Source: JALOLG01 sp963776935
Lineage (GTDB): Bacteria > Actinomycetota > Acidimicrobiia > Acidimicrobiales > Ilumatobacteraceae
Length of the DNA stretch: 64,000 bases
NCBI GenBank assembly: GCA_963776935.1
Contig: CAVZOP010000015.1
Location: 434,001-498,000, forward strand
Direction of reading: 5' to 3'
The position numbers and the translations under genes are program-made. A model generated the notes under the pieces. That model had not been told where the DNA came from. It made no database searches and saw only the letters and a list, made by a program, of their open reading frames with translations. How positions within the stretch are numbered: the first letter of the stretch is position 1; every line of letters starts with the position of its first letter. Of the stretch, positions 17,080 through 27,300 are shown piece after piece.

Positions 17080-17655
17080 GTGGAGACGCTGCCCCCACCG
17101 TCACCCGACGCCGCTGTCCCGGCCGTGCCGTCCGCCCCGGCCGGCCCGCCGCCGCCGCCGCCGACATTGGAGCGGCGGCATCACGTGCCACGGCCCGGCG
17201 ACCTGACGACGGCGTGGCGGATCCTGACGGTGGTCGGCTGGCTCGGCATCGTGGTCATCCTCGCCGCGACGTGGAACGCCAGCCGCCAGCTCGGGTTGCC
17301 GACCTGGTGGCTCGGCCCACTCGATCACCAGCGGCCGGTGTACATCATCCTGCTCCCGTTCGTCGCTCCGGCGGTCGTGATCGCCGCAGCCGTCAACCGG
17401 GTGCGCTACGTCCCGTTGATCGGCGTGCTCGGTGCGTTTGCCACCGCCGCCGTCGGGCTCGGCGACCTCGGGCGGGTCCGCGGCCTCGGGGTGGTCGAGC
17501 TGATGGCCGCCGGGGCGGCCCTGCTCCTTTCGATCGCCTCGCTCAGCGGGATGTACCGCGCCGCGCCGGCGGATGCGTCGGACGCGACCGACACCGCTGG
17601 GATCACCATCGCGGGCATCGACGGCGGCGCCGTCGCCGATCCACCGAGCGGGTGA
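17080..17655 (+). CDS. Small integral membrane protein of unknown function
   Basis: 191 residues: a Pro-rich cytosolic N-terminus (PPPSPDAAVPAVPSAP), then four likely TM segments (ILTVVGWLGIVVILAAT, VYIILLPFVAPAVVIAAAV, YVPLIGVLGAFATAAVG, VVELMAAGAALLLSIASL), and a short Asp/Ala-rich tail. I recognise no family. TAGAGT (17066-17071) lies 8 nt before GTG 17080, fixing a leaderless start; the frame is open to 17044. It ends 28 bp before argG, which has its own -10, so shared transcription is possible but not required. Confidence 0.7.
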   Translation: METLPPPSPDAAVPAVPSAPAGPPPPPPTLERRHHVPRPGDLTTAWRILTVVGWLGIVVILAATWNASRQLGLPTWWLGPLDHQRPVYIILLPFVAPAVVIAAAVNRVRYVPLIGVLGAFATAAVGLGDLGRVRGLGVVELMAAGAALLLSIASLSGMYRAAPADASDATDTAGITIAGIDGGAVADPPSG

Positions 17656-17683
17656 GTCGGCGTCGGGCTAGCTTCGGCGGGCG

Positions 17684-19039
17684 ATGACGCGTCGAACGGC
17701 GAAGGTCCTGACGTCCCTGCCCGTCGGCGAGCGCGTGGGCATCGCGTTCTCCGGCGGTCTCGACACCTCGGCCGCGGTGGCGTGGATGCGCGAGAAGGGC
17801 GCGATCCCCTACGCCTACACCGCCGACCTCGGCCAGACCGACGAGCCCGACCTGCCCGGAGTGAGCGATCGCGCCAAGTTGTACGGCGCCGAGGAGGCGC
17901 GGCTCGTCGACTGCCGGGCCGAGCTCGTGCGCGAGGGGCTGATCGCGCTGCAGTGCGGGGCGTTCCACATCACCACCGCCGGCAAGACGTACTTCAACAC
18001 CACGCCGCTCGGGCGGGCGGTCACCGGCACGTTGCTGGTGCGGGCGATGCGCGACGACGGCGTCGACGTGTGGGGCGACGGCTCCACCTACAAGGGCAAC
18101 GACATCGAGCGTTTCTACCGGTACGGGCTGCTCGTGAACCGCGGCCTGCGCATCTACAAGCCGTGGCTCGATCCGCAGTTCGTCGCCGAGCTCGGCGGCC
18201 GGGCCGAGATGAGTGAGTTCCTCGTCAGCCGCGGGCTGCCCTACCGCGATGCCACCGAGAAGGCGTACTCGACCGACGCCAACATCTGGGGCGCCACCCA
18301 CGAGGCGAAGTCGCTCGAAGAGCTGGCCACGAGCATCGAGATCGTCGTGCCGATCATGGGTGTCGCCCACTGGGATCCGGCGGTCGAGATCGCCACCGAG
18401 GACGTCGTGATCCGGTTCGAGCAGGGCTGGCCGGTCGCCATCAACGGCCACGAGTACGAGACCCAGATCGAGCTGGTGCGCGAGGCCAACGCGATCGGCG
18501 GGCGGCACGGGCTGGGGATGAGCGACCAGATCGAGAACCGCATCATCGAGGCCAAGAGCCGCGGCATCTACGAGGGCCCGGCGCTGGCGCTGCTCCACAT
18601 CGCCTACGAGCGCCTCGTCACCGCGATCCACAACGAGAACACGATCGAGAACTACCGCACGATGGGCCGCCGTCTCGGCCGGTTGCTCTACGAGGGGCGC
18701 TGGTTCGACCCGCAGAGCCTGATGCTGCGCGATCCGCTGATGCGCTGGATCGGCACCGCGATCACCGGCGAGGTGACGGTGCGACTGCGGCGTGGCGACG
18801 ACTACTCGATCCTCGACACCACCGGACCACACCTCACGTACTCGCCCGAGCGGCTGTCGATGGAGAAGGTCGACGACTCGGCGTTCGGCCCGCTCGACCG
18901 CATCGGCCAGCTCACGATGCGCAACCTCGACATCGACGACAGCCGGGCCAAGCTCGACCTCTACCGCAACGTCGGCACCCTCGGCCAAGGCGGCATCCTC
19001 GAACTCGATCCCGGCGAAGAGCCCGACGAGCCCGACTGA
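17684..19039 (+). CDS. argG: Argininosuccinate synthase
   Basis: ATP-dependent condensation of citrulline and aspartate in arginine synthesis. The 451 residues begin with the PP-loop ATPase motif GIAFSGGLDTSAAVAWM. Further matches are GDGSTYKGNDIERFYRYG, STDANIWGATHEAKSLEEL and RLGRLLYEGRWFDPQ. The length and sequence fit the longer E. coli-type ArgG rather than the roughly 400-residue type common in actinobacteria, so it may be of transferred origin; that is inference. Leaderless start: TAGCTT (17669-17674) is 9 nt before the ATG. No other arg genes are adjacent. Confidence 0.95.
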   Translation: MTRRTAKVLTSLPVGERVGIAFSGGLDTSAAVAWMREKGAIPYAYTADLGQTDEPDLPGVSDRAKLYGAEEARLVDCRAELVREGLIALQCGAFHITTAGKTYFNTTPLGRAVTGTLLVRAMRDDGVDVWGDGSTYKGNDIERFYRYGLLVNRGLRIYKPWLDPQFVAELGGRAEMSEFLVSRGLPYRDATEKAYSTDANIWGATHEAKSLEELATSIEIVVPIMGVAHWDPAVEIATEDVVIRFEQGWPVAINGHEYETQIELVREANAIGGRHGLGMSDQIENRIIEAKSRGIYEGPALALLHIAYERLVTAIHNENTIENYRTMGRRLGRLLYEGRWFDPQSLMLRDPLMRWIGTAITGEVTVRLRRGDDYSILDTTGPHLTYSPERLSMEKVDDSAFGPLDRIGQLTMRNLDIDDSRAKLDLYRNVGTLGQGGILELDPGEEPDEPD

Positions 19040-19046
19040 CCCTCAG

Positions 19047-19095
19047 GTTTGTGTCACCGACATCGGCGAGCGTCGCCGGTGGCGGTGACACAAAC
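19047..19095. repeat. 49-bp palindrome, copy 1 (argG/M20 convergent gap)
   Basis: Inverted repeat with outer arms GTTTGTGTCACCG/CGGTGACACAAAC and inner GGCGA-GCG-TCGCC; two mismatched pairs in about 23-bp arms. It fills most of the 73-bp gap between convergent genes. A second copy of the same length and outer sequence lies at 36351-36399. Probably a bidirectional terminator or dispersed palindromic repeat. Confidence 0.85.
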
Positions 19096-19112
19096 AGGGG
19101 TGGGTGGGCGAT

Positions 19113-20225
19113 TCAGGCGGGGCGGTCGGCGGCGCAGAGTTGGCGGAGGAGGCCGGCGAGCAGGCGGATCCGGCCGGGGATCGTGGCGACCTCCACGTAC
19201 TCGTGATCGGCGTGGGCGCCACCGCCGACGGCGCCGAGCCCGTCGAGCGTCGGCACGCCGACGGCGGCGGTGAAGTTGCCGTCGCTGCCCCCGCCGACGG
19301 CGACACCGACGACGGACGGGTCGATCCGCAGGGCGAGCGGGAACAGCTGCGCCGACGCCGACTCGGGCATCGGCGGGCGGTTGATCGCGCCCGACACCTC
19401 GATGGTGGCGTCCGGATCGACCGGGGTGAGCGCCGCCATGGCGGCCTCGACGCGCTCCTTCTCTCCGTGCTCCTGGACACGCACGTCGACCTTGAAGCGG
19501 GCCTCGGCGGGCACCACGTTCTCCGCCGTCCCCACCGTCGCCACGGTCGGAGTGACCGTGGTGCCGTGCTCGACCGATCCGAACCCGGCGATGACGAGCA
19601 CCTGGTGGGCGGCTTCGATGAGCGCGTTCACCCCCTTCTCGGGCTCGAGCCCGGCGTGGGCGGCGCGCCCGCGCACGACGACCTCGAACGTGCCGACGCC
19701 CTTGCGGCCGGTCTTCAGCGCACCGTTGTCGGCGGCGGGCTCGAGCACGAGCACCGCCCCGCAGGCGAGGGCCCGCTCCTCGATCAACGCCCGCGACGTG
19801 GCGGAGCCGATCTCCTCGTCGGACGAGAACAGCAACTCGACGCCCGACGCATCGTCGAGCGAGGCCACGGCGTGGATCGCCTGCACGATGCCCGCCTTCA
19901 TGTCGAACACGCCGGGGCCGGTGACGCGGGCGCCGTCGAACTCGAAGGGCCGCTCGGCCAACGTGCCGATCGGGAACACCGTGTCGTGGTGGCCGAGCAC
20001 GAGCACCCGCGGCGTCCCCCCGCCCGACCAGTGCACGTGCGGGCCGGACGGACCGTCGACGAGCTGGGCCGGTCGACCGAGCCAGTCGGCGATGAGCCCG
20101 GCCACGGCCTCGGCCGACCGTGTGATGGCGGCGACGTCGTGCGACGGCGATTCGACGTTCACCAGGCGCGCCAGGTCGGCGAGCGCCAACTCGGTGAGCT
20201 CGGCATCCGACGACACGGGCGTCAC
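19113..20225 (-). CDS. M20 family metallopeptidase (carboxypeptidase G2/ArgE-like)
   Basis: 370-residue di-zinc peptidase or deacylase. Metal ligands are visible: LGHHDTVFP with His near residue 80, GVFDMKAG with Asp near 108, the catalytic Glu pair in SSDEEIGS near 137, LVLEPA, and a late His in GGGAHADHEYVEV. The dimerisation domain begins KGVGTFEVVVRGRAAHAG. Substrate unknown: glutamate carboxypeptidase-like or an N-acyl amino acid deacylase. The GTG at 20225 is the only well-placed start. The gene is convergent with argG across the palindrome; a link to arginine synthesis is tempting but unproven. Confidence 0.85.
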   Translation of the reverse strand: MTPVSSDAELTELALADLARLVNVESPSHDVAAITRSAEAVAGLIADWLGRPAQLVDGPSGPHVHWSGGGTPRVLVLGHHDTVFPIGTLAERPFEFDGARVTGPGVFDMKAGIVQAIHAVASLDDASGVELLFSSDEEIGSATSRALIEERALACGAVLVLEPAADNGALKTGRKGVGTFEVVVRGRAAHAGLEPEKGVNALIEAAHQVLVIAGFGSVEHGTTVTPTVATVGTAENVVPAEARFKVDVRVQEHGEKERVEAAMAALTPVDPDATIEVSGAINRPPMPESASAQLFPLALRIDPSVVGVAVGGGSDGNFTAAVGVPTLDGLGAVGGGAHADHEYVEVATIPGRIRLLAGLLRQLCAADRPA

Positions 20226-20286
20226 CGTACTGGCACGGCTCCCCCGTCGCCCGAGGTCGAGGCGCGGCGGTGCGGGCCCGGCCGTG

Positions 20287-20591
20287 TCAGGCGAGCTCGG
20301 TGAGCACGGTGCCGCCGAGGATCAGCACGACGCCGGCGATCTGGAAGTTCGAGAACTGCTCGCTGAACAACCACATGCCGAGCACCACCGACACCGCCGC
20401 CTCCACCCCGAGGCCGACGATCCAGACCGTCGACAGACCCTCGGTCCGCAACGCTCTGGCGAAGAGGAAGGCACCGACGCTGAACAGCATGATCACGCCC
20501 GCGCTCGGCCAGACGCGGGTGAAGCCGTCGCTCACCTTCATCAGCGCGCCCCGCTCGCGAACAAGCACGACGCGACGATCACTGCTGCCAT
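20287..20591 (-). CDS. SMR-family (EmrE-like) small membrane transporter, frameshifted
   Basis: About 100 residues with four TM segments. The body, GALMKVSDGFTRVWPSAG to VVLILGGTVLTELA, aligns with EmrE from its GTTLMKFSEGFTRLWP motif onward. The first helix, MAAVIVASCLFASGA, is in another frame; the two join if GCGCG near 20543-20553 loses two bases (or gains one). The aligned position of the essential EmrE Glu14 is not acidic here, so this is probably not a canonical proton-coupled drug antiporter and may be a partner subunit or a different DMT branch. ATG 20591 follows AAGGGGA. Divergent from an XRE regulator across repeated operators. Confidence 0.65.
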
Positions 20592-20655
20592 CGATCCGGT
20601 CCCCTTACCCATCCAGCATCTAGAGCACTCGTGCCGTGTCGTGATACGCGGATTT

Positions 20656-20760
20656 GGCTCCGATATGGCTCCGGTTCGGCTCCGATCGACAGTGATGCGA
20701 CCACGACCGGGCGCCAACGCGGCGGGCTGGACGGGTACCGAATGCACCTGGATCGGAGCC
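20656..20760. promoter_or_regulatory. Four-site operator array between SMR gene and XRE regulator
   Basis: Three direct copies of GGCTCCGAT/GGCTCCGGT/GGCTCCGAT begin at 20656, 20667 and 20678, exactly 11 bp apart, i.e. on one face of the helix. An inverted copy, GATCGGAGCC, is at 20751-20760, just before the regulator start. This arrangement in a divergent gap suggests a regulator-binding array, most simply for the adjacent XRE protein. Confidence 0.65.
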
Positions 20761-20783
20761 AGCCGGTGTGCTCGACTGGTCAG

Positions 20784-21614
20784 ATGGGGACGGCTCTCGA
20801 CCACCGCGCCGAGCTGGCCGAGTTCCTGCGTGCCCGGCGTGAGGCGGTTCGGCCCGAGCAGGTCGGGCTCCCCGCCGGACGCGGCCGGCGCACGCCGGGC
20901 CTGCGCCGCGAGGAGGTCGCACTGCTGGCCGGAGTGTCGGTCACCTGGTACACGTGGCTCGAGCAGGGCCGCCGCATCAACGCCTCACCCGACGTGCTGG
21001 GCGCGATCGGGCGGGCGTTGCGGCTCGACGACGCCGGCCAGAGCCACCTGCTCGCACTCGCCCGACCGACGCCGTCGCCGGTGCCGGCCCCCGTCGCCGC
21101 GCCGAGCGCGCTGGTGCGGCTGATCACCTCGATGGACCCGGCGCCGGCCTACGTGCTCGGCCCGCACTGGGAGTTCCTCGCCTGGAACGCCGCCGAGGCC
21201 CGGCTCTACCCGCGCATCGAGGAGCTCGACGGGATCGAGCGCAACCTGCTGTGGGTGCTGTTCGCCGACCCGTACACGCAGGAGCTCATCGTCGACTGGG
21301 ACATCCACGCCCGCCAGGCGCTCGCCGAGTTCCGGGCGGCCACGGCCACCCACCGGGGCGACGCCGAGCTCGTCGAGCTGGTCGGGAAGCTGTCGGCGTC
21401 GAGCGACGCCTTCGCCGAGTGGTGGCCCGAGCACGACGTCGCCGGGTTCGAGACGCGGCTCCGGCGCTTCCGCCACCCGGCCGCCGGCATCCTGACGTTC
21501 GAGTACCAGCAACTGGCACCCGTCGAGTGGCCGGGTTTGCGGGTGGTGTGCCAGCTGCCACTACCGGGCGACGACTCCGCCGAGCGCCTCGCGGTCCGTC
21601 ACTACTTGGTGTGA
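20784..21614 (+). CDS. XRE-family regulator with MmyB-like ligand-binding domain
   Basis: 276 residues. N-terminal HTH (ELAEFLRARREAVRPEQVG, then TPGLRREEVALLAGVSVTWYTWLEQGR), followed by an MmyB-like PAS-type domain (PAYVLGPHWEFLAWNAAEARLYP, LLWVLFADPY, TLSV-type EYQQLAPVEWPGLRVV). This architecture is common in actinobacterial repressors of neighbouring transporters or oxidoreductases; some bind fatty-acid-like ligands. ATG 20784 is the start that best fits the family N-terminus; the frame is open to 20631. The gene faces the SMR gene across the repeated GGCTCCGAT sites, which it probably binds. Confidence 0.88.
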   Translation: MGTALDHRAELAEFLRARREAVRPEQVGLPAGRGRRTPGLRREEVALLAGVSVTWYTWLEQGRRINASPDVLGAIGRALRLDDAGQSHLLALARPTPSPVPAPVAAPSALVRLITSMDPAPAYVLGPHWEFLAWNAAEARLYPRIEELDGIERNLLWVLFADPYTQELIVDWDIHARQALAEFRAATATHRGDAELVELVGKLSASSDAFAEWWPEHDVAGFETRLRRFRHPAAGILTFEYQQLAPVEWPGLRVVCQLPLPGDDSAERLAVRHYLV

Positions 21615-21728
21615 CCCGGTCGCCATCGTTGCCTCGCGTCAGTCTCGACGCAGCGACTCGCAGATAGCTTGGCGCGAGACCCGCATGTGACGCGCCATCT
21701 CGGGCGCGACCTCGATCTGGGAGTCTCT

Positions 21729-22796
21729 ATGAACACACTTCGCCTCCGACCCTTCATGTACTTCGCCATGGGCATCGCCGTCACCGCCGTGGCCGCCTGG
21801 TCACTGTCGGCGTGGCAGGCCTCGGCCGCGGTCAGCCCCGACGAGTCGACGTTCGTCGCCGTCTCGCCGACCCGCATCCTCGACACCCGCGAGGACATCG
21901 GACTGGCTGGACCGTTCGTGTCACCGGTGGCGCAGGACCTCCGGGTGACGGGCACGATCTCCACCAAGTCCGGCACGATCGTCGTCGTGCCCGACGGTGC
22001 GACCGGTGTGATCCTCAACGTCACGGTGGTCGGCCCGACCGCCGCCGGGTTCGTGTCGATCCGCCCCGCCGACGCACCCGGCGTGCCGACCACGTCGAGC
22101 CTCAACTTCAACGCCGGCGACGTGATCCCCAACTCGGTGACGGTGCAGATGCCGACGTCGGGCGGCGACGCCGGCAGGATCGAGATCATCTACGACGCCT
22201 TCGGCAACGCCGGCCCGACCACCGAGATGCTCGATCGACGTCGTCGGCTACACCAAGAACGCCGGCCTCGCCAGCCTCCAGGCCGAGGTCGACGCACCTC
22301 CAGGCGATCGTGAACGCGGCCACCGCCCCGAACGCCGTCACACAAGACCAGATCGCGTCAGGCGCCGTCGGATCGAGCGAGATCGCCCCGAGCGTCATCA
22401 ACAACACGCACATCGTCAGCAACTCCCTGACCGTCGACAATCTCGGCCCCAACTCGGTGGGCGCCAGCGAGCTCATCAACGGCACGGTCGGCATGCAGGA
22501 GATGAACGCGACGGTCAGGAACGACGAGTCGGTGACTGCTCCCGCGGCGCCCGACGTTGCAAGCGGCCAGTGCACCCCCGACATCCCGATTGCGGTGCGG
22601 GCGCGCCCGCCGGGACCGAAGCCTTGGTGCTGGGCAGCCGCCAGGCGACTGGACATCAACAACGGATGGAGCGCGTTGGGAGGTGATGCAACGCTTGCCA
22701 CACGCGGGTTTGTCCGCATCAGGATCTGCAACGAGACGGGCGTCGCCGGCTCAGCCGCCCACGCTGCTGGTCAGCTTCATCGCCCTCGGGCCCTGA
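21729..22796 (+). pseudogene. Secreted protein with VDVxGY-type domain, multiply frameshifted
   Basis: Signal peptide (MYFAMGIAVTAVAAWSLSAWQASAA), then one copy of a secreted domain also seen at 27868-28374 and three times at 47219-49678: PTRILDTREDIG, GATGVILNVTVVGPTAAGF, TTSSLNFNAGD and IDVVGYTKN. The frame moves by +1 near 22225-22233, 22292-22298 and 22755-22765; a further break near 22570-22650 is possible. The later part includes AIVNAATAPNAVTQDQIASGAV and ends SFIALGP in a third frame. Removing three bases gives about 354 residues. GGGAG-like SD 5 nt before ATG 21729. Either an error-rich stretch or a decaying surface-protein gene. Confidence 0.6.
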
Positions 22797-22807
22797 TCGC
22801 GACGGGT

Positions 22808-23381
22808 TCATCCGACGCACTCGTCGACGCGCACGACGCGATCGGCTCGCTGGACGCGTCGCTTCGATCAGCCGGGCATTGGGCTCGTCGGTGTGCTCGA
22901 CCCATCGCCTGGCCTCGTCGGGCGATCGACCGTGCGCCACGTGCCGCTCGATCAACCGCGTGATGCGCTCGCCCTCGTCGCACTCCACGAACCAGCACTC
23001 GGTGAGCAACGGCCGGACGCGCTGCCACCCACCGCCGTCGAGCAGGAGGTAGTTGCCCTCGGTGATCACCGTGGCGTGGTGCGCCTCGACGGCGATCGCA
23101 CCGGCGATCGGTTCCTCGAGGTCACGGCGGAACTCGGGTGCGTACACCGTCGACGTCGCGCAGCGCAGTCGATCGAGGAGGTCGACGTACCCGTCGACGT
23201 CGAACGTGTCGGGCGCACCCTTGCGATCGGCCCGACCGAGCCGCTCGAGCTCACGGCCGGCAAGATGGAAGCCGTCCATCGGAACGACCACCGCGTCGGG
23301 TGCCCACCGCTGCGCGAGCCAGGCGGCGTAGGTCGACTTGCCGGCGCCGGGCGACCCGGTGATCCCGATCAGGCGCCGCAC
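22808..23381 (-). CDS. P-loop kinase of the uridine kinase/phosphoribulokinase type (frameshifted end)
   Basis: About 190 residues. Walker A GITGSPGAGKSTYA, then VPMDGFHLAGRELERLG, DGYVDLLDRL, VITEGNYLLLD and ERHVAHGRSPDEARRWVEHTDEPNARLI, as in YfdH/PanK-like nucleoside or sugar kinases. The printed frame ends in an Arg-rich stretch; one base near 22845-22860 restores PASDRVVRVDECVG and a stop at 22810. GTG 23381 is 1 nt after the stop of the PfkB gene, so the two kinases are cotranscribed. A sugar or vitamin precursor is the likely substrate, but this cannot be specified. Confidence 0.78.
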
Positions 23382-23382
23382 C

Positions 23383-24303
23383 TCACGTCACCCAATCGGG
23401 CGAAATTTCGTGGCGCCAAGGCGGGTCGGCGCCTCGACGTGTGCACACCGCGCCGGCGACCTGGGTCGCCGCCGCGGCGGCGCTGACGAGCGCGTCGATG
23501 TCGACGAGATCGGTCCGGCGCCGGCCGGAGGCGGACCACCACGTCATGAACCCGCCGGCGAACGCGTCACCTGCCCCGATCGTGTCGACCACGTTCACTC
23601 GGTCGACGTCGACGACGCGTTCGTCGCCGGCCGTCAGCACCGTGACGTCCGATCCACCGGCCGTGAGCAGCACGGCGCGTGGTCCGTGGGCGAGCAGACG
23701 CCGGGCGGCGACGATCGGCGGCACGCCCGGGGCGAGGTAGGCGAGGTCGTCGTCGCTGACCTTCACCACGTCGGCCCGCCCGAGCACGGCGTCGACCCGG
23801 GCGACGTACCGGTCGCGGTCGTCGATCACGGCGGGCCGGCAGTTCAGGTCGACCATCACCATCACGCCCTCGCCGACGCCCGCTACCAGGGCGGACACGG
23901 TGTCGGCCATCGGCTGGAGCACCAGCCCGAGGCCGCCGGCGAACAGCGTCTCGGTCGCCACCGGAAGCTCCGCCGGGCGCAGCGCCGGGGCCGACGTGGC
24001 GGCGGTGTAGAAGCGGTACGAGGCGGCGCCGCGGGCATCGAGCTCGGCCGCGGCCAGCGTCGTCGGGACGCTCACACGCTGGAGCAGATCGGTCGACACG
24101 CCATCTTCGGCGAGCTGGGCGGCGATCGCCACGCCGAACCGGTCGTCCGACACGGCGCCCATGAATGCGACCGTCGCGCCCAGCCGTCCACACGTGCGGG
24201 CGGTGTTGAACGGTGCCCCGCCCAGCGCCGCGCTCACCGTCGCGTCGAGCTCGATCACGAGGTCGACCAGCGCCTCCCCCACGACGACGATCACGGATGT
24301 CAT
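23383..24303 (-). CDS. PfkB-family carbohydrate kinase
   Basis: 306-residue ribokinase-fold sugar kinase, probably fructokinase-like. Seen: N-terminal VVVGEALVDLV, GGAPFNTARTCGRLGA for substrate binding, VDLNCRPAV, and the C-terminal PfkB signature DTIGAGDAFAGGFM with the catalytic Asp. Followed after 1 nt by a P-loop kinase. The divergent neighbour is the indolepyruvate:ferredoxin oxidoreductase gene, 95 bp away. No transporter or regulator nearby indicates which sugar is phosphorylated. Confidence 0.88.
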   Translation of the reverse strand: MTSVIVVVGEALVDLVIELDATVSAALGGAPFNTARTCGRLGATVAFMGAVSDDRFGVAIAAQLAEDGVSTDLLQRVSVPTTLAAAELDARGAASYRFYTAATSAPALRPAELPVATETLFAGGLGLVLQPMADTVSALVAGVGEGVMVMVDLNCRPAVIDDRDRYVARVDAVLGRADVVKVSDDDLAYLAPGVPPIVAARRLLAHGPRAVLLTAGGSDVTVLTAGDERVVDVDRVNVVDTIGAGDAFAGGFMTWWSASGRRRTDLVDIDALVSAAAAATQVAGAVCTRRGADPPWRHEISPDWVT

Positions 24304-24397
24304 CGTGCCAGGTCACCGACGGTGCGGCACCGTTCGTGCCGGAAATCGGGCAGACTGGAACGACGAGATCAGCATCTGCTCACCCAGGAGGTCGTCA

Positions 24398-27300
24398 GTG
24401 ACCGACATGATCGAGCAGGCCCAGCTCGCCGACTACGAGCTGGCCGATCGATACCGACTCGAGAACGGGCGGGTGTTCCTGTCCGGCCTCCAGGCGATCG
24501 CCAGATTGCCGCTCGACCAGATCCGCACCGACCGTCGCCGCGGTCTCAACACCGCCGCCTTCGTGTCGGGCTACCAGGGCTCGCCGGTCGGTGCGTTCGG
24601 CGACGAGGTCGAGCGCGCCGCCCGCACCGTCGCCGACCTCCCGATCGTGTGCCAACCGGGCGCCAACGAGGAGCTGGCCGCGACCGCGGTGATGGGCAGC
24701 CAGCTGGCGAGCACGCTGCCGGACTGCACCTACGACGGCGTGATCGGCATGTGGTACGCCAAGGCACCTGGGCTCGACCGGGCGAGCGACGCCATCCGCC
24801 ACGGTGTGTTCGCCGGGACGTCCGAGCACGGCGGCGTCGTCGCGCTCGTCGGCGACGATCCGGGCGCCAAGTCGTCGACGTTGCCGTCGTCGAGCGACGC
24901 GACGATGGTCGACCTCCACATGCCGATCTTCTTCCCGGGCGACGTGCAGGAGGCGCTCGACCTGAGCCGCCACGCCGTCGCCCTGTCGCGTTCGTGTGGA
25001 CTGTGGGCCGGGATCAAGCTCGTCAGTCAGGTGGCCGACGGCACCGGGACCGTCGACATCCACCCCGACCGGGTCGTCCCCCAGGTCCCGACGATGCTGT
25101 TCGACGGCAGGCCGTTCGTGCCGCACCCGAACGGTCGCCTGATGACGCCCTACACGCTCGACATGGAGCGTGAGTTCTTCGAGGTGCGTTCCGAACTGGC
25201 CCGCGAGTACGGCGTGCTCAACCGACTCAACCGGGTCACGGTGCGCAGCGAGGACGACTGGATCGGCATCGCCGCGTGCGGCACGACGTACTTCGAGGTG
25301 CGCGAGACGCTGCAACTGCTCGGCCTCGCCGACGACGACGCGATCCGCGCCGCCGGCATCCGTCTGTTCCAGTTGTTGATGCCCGTTCCGCTCGAACCGT
25401 CGCAGGTGCGCGAGTTCGCCCACGGCCTCACCGAGGTCATCGTCGTCGAGGAGAAGAACCCGACCCTCGAGCGCCTCGTGCGCGACGCGCTCTACGACTG
25501 GGACGAGCGTCCGCGTGTTGTCGGTCGGCGCGACGACCAGGGCCGCCCGCTGATCCCCGCCGGCGGGATCCTCGACGCCGAGCGACTGATCACGCCGCTG
25601 CGGGCACGCCTCGCGGCGCGCCTCGACGAGCGCCTGGCGCCGCTGCCCGCCCCGGTCGGCGGGCGGTCGCTGATCGCCCTCTCGGTCGAGCGGGCGCCGT
25701 TCTTCTGCAGCGGCTGCCCGCACAACACCAGCACCAGGGTCGCGCCCGGCACGCTCGTGGGCGGCGGCATCGGGTGCCACGCCATGGTCGGGCTGATGGA
25801 AGCCGAGCGGGTGGGTGATCTCGTCGGCCTCACGTGCATGGGCAACGAGGGCGCGCAGTGGATCGGCATGGCGCCGTTCCTCGAGCGCAAGCACCTCGTC
25901 CAGAACCTCGGCGACGGCACGTTCTTCCACTCCGGGTCGCTGGCGATCCGGGCCGCGGTCGCGGCGGGCATCGACATCACGTACAAGCTGCTCCACAACG
26001 GCACGGTCGCGATGACCGGCGGTCAGGACGCCGTCGGCGCCGTCGGGGTCCCCGAAATCGCCAAGATGGTGCTGCTCGAAGGTGTCAGCAAGGTGATCGT
26101 CACCACCGACGACCTCGACCGCTACGACGCCGACCAGTTCCCCGAGGGCGTCGACGTGTGGCACCGCACCCGCCTCGACGAGGCCCAGAAGGTGCTGGCC
26201 GCGACCCCCGGCACGACGGTGCTGATCCACGATCAGGCGTGCGCGGCCGAGAACCGGCGGGCCCGCAGCCGCGGCAAGCTCGCCACCCCCGACTTCCGGG
26301 TCGTCATCAACGAACGGGTCTGCGAGGGCTGTGGCGACTGCGGTGCGAAGAGCAACTGCCTGTCGGTGCAACCGATCGACACGCCGTACGGTCGCAAGAC
26401 CGTCATCGACCAGACCAGCTGCAACTTCGACTTCTCGTGCATGCAGGGCGACTGCCCGGCGTTCGCGACGGTCTCCACCGATCCCGCCGGCCAGAAGCGG
26501 GCCGGCACTTCGACGGGCGCAGTCGACGTCAGCGACCTCCCGCAGCCGACGCCGATCGTCGATCCCGCCCGGTTCACCGTGCGCCTGTCGGGGATCGGCG
26601 GCACCGGTGTCGTCACCGTCAGCCAGATCCTCGGTACGGCGGCGATGCTGGCCGGCCACACGGTGCGCGGCCTCGACCAGACCGGTCTGTCGCAGAAGGC
26701 CGGACCGGTCACGAGCGACATCCGCATCTCCGACGACGCCGTTCCGGCGTCGAACCACGCCAGCGTCTCGGGCGTCGATGCCGTGCTCGCCTTCGACCTG
26801 CTGGCTGCCGCCAGCGACTCGCACCGCCGCGGCGCCACGCCTGATCGCACCGTCGTCATCGCCAACACCCACGCCGTGCCGACCGGCGAGATGGTGTCCC
26901 ATCCCACCACCCCGTTCCCGGCCTTCGACTCGCTCCGGGAGCGGCTCAACCAGGTGTCGCGGGGCGAGCTGAACCGCTACTTCGACGCCGCCGCGATCAC
27001 GACCGGGCTGTTCGGCGGCACGACGACCGTCAACATCTTCATGCTCGGCGTGGCCGCCCAGACCGGCGCCGTCCCGGTGGGCCCCGAGTTCCTCGAGCGG
27101 GCGATCGAGCTCAACGGCGTCGCCGTCGAACGCAACATCGCGGCGTTCCGGTGGGGACGCCGCCTGGCCGTCGACCAGCATGGCGTCGAAGCTGCCGCCG
27201 GGCTCGTCGCCCCGCCACCCGAGACGCTCGAGGCGATGATCGACCGGCTCGCCGACGACCTCGTCGGCTACCAGTCACGGCGCTACAGCGATCGCTACCG

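Noticed and set aside
24395..27181. 928-codon open frame antisense to the indolepyruvate oxidoreductase gene
   Set aside because: It is a GC-rich shadow frame; the plus strand carries clear TPP, Fe-S and gamma-domain motifs and the antisense product has none.
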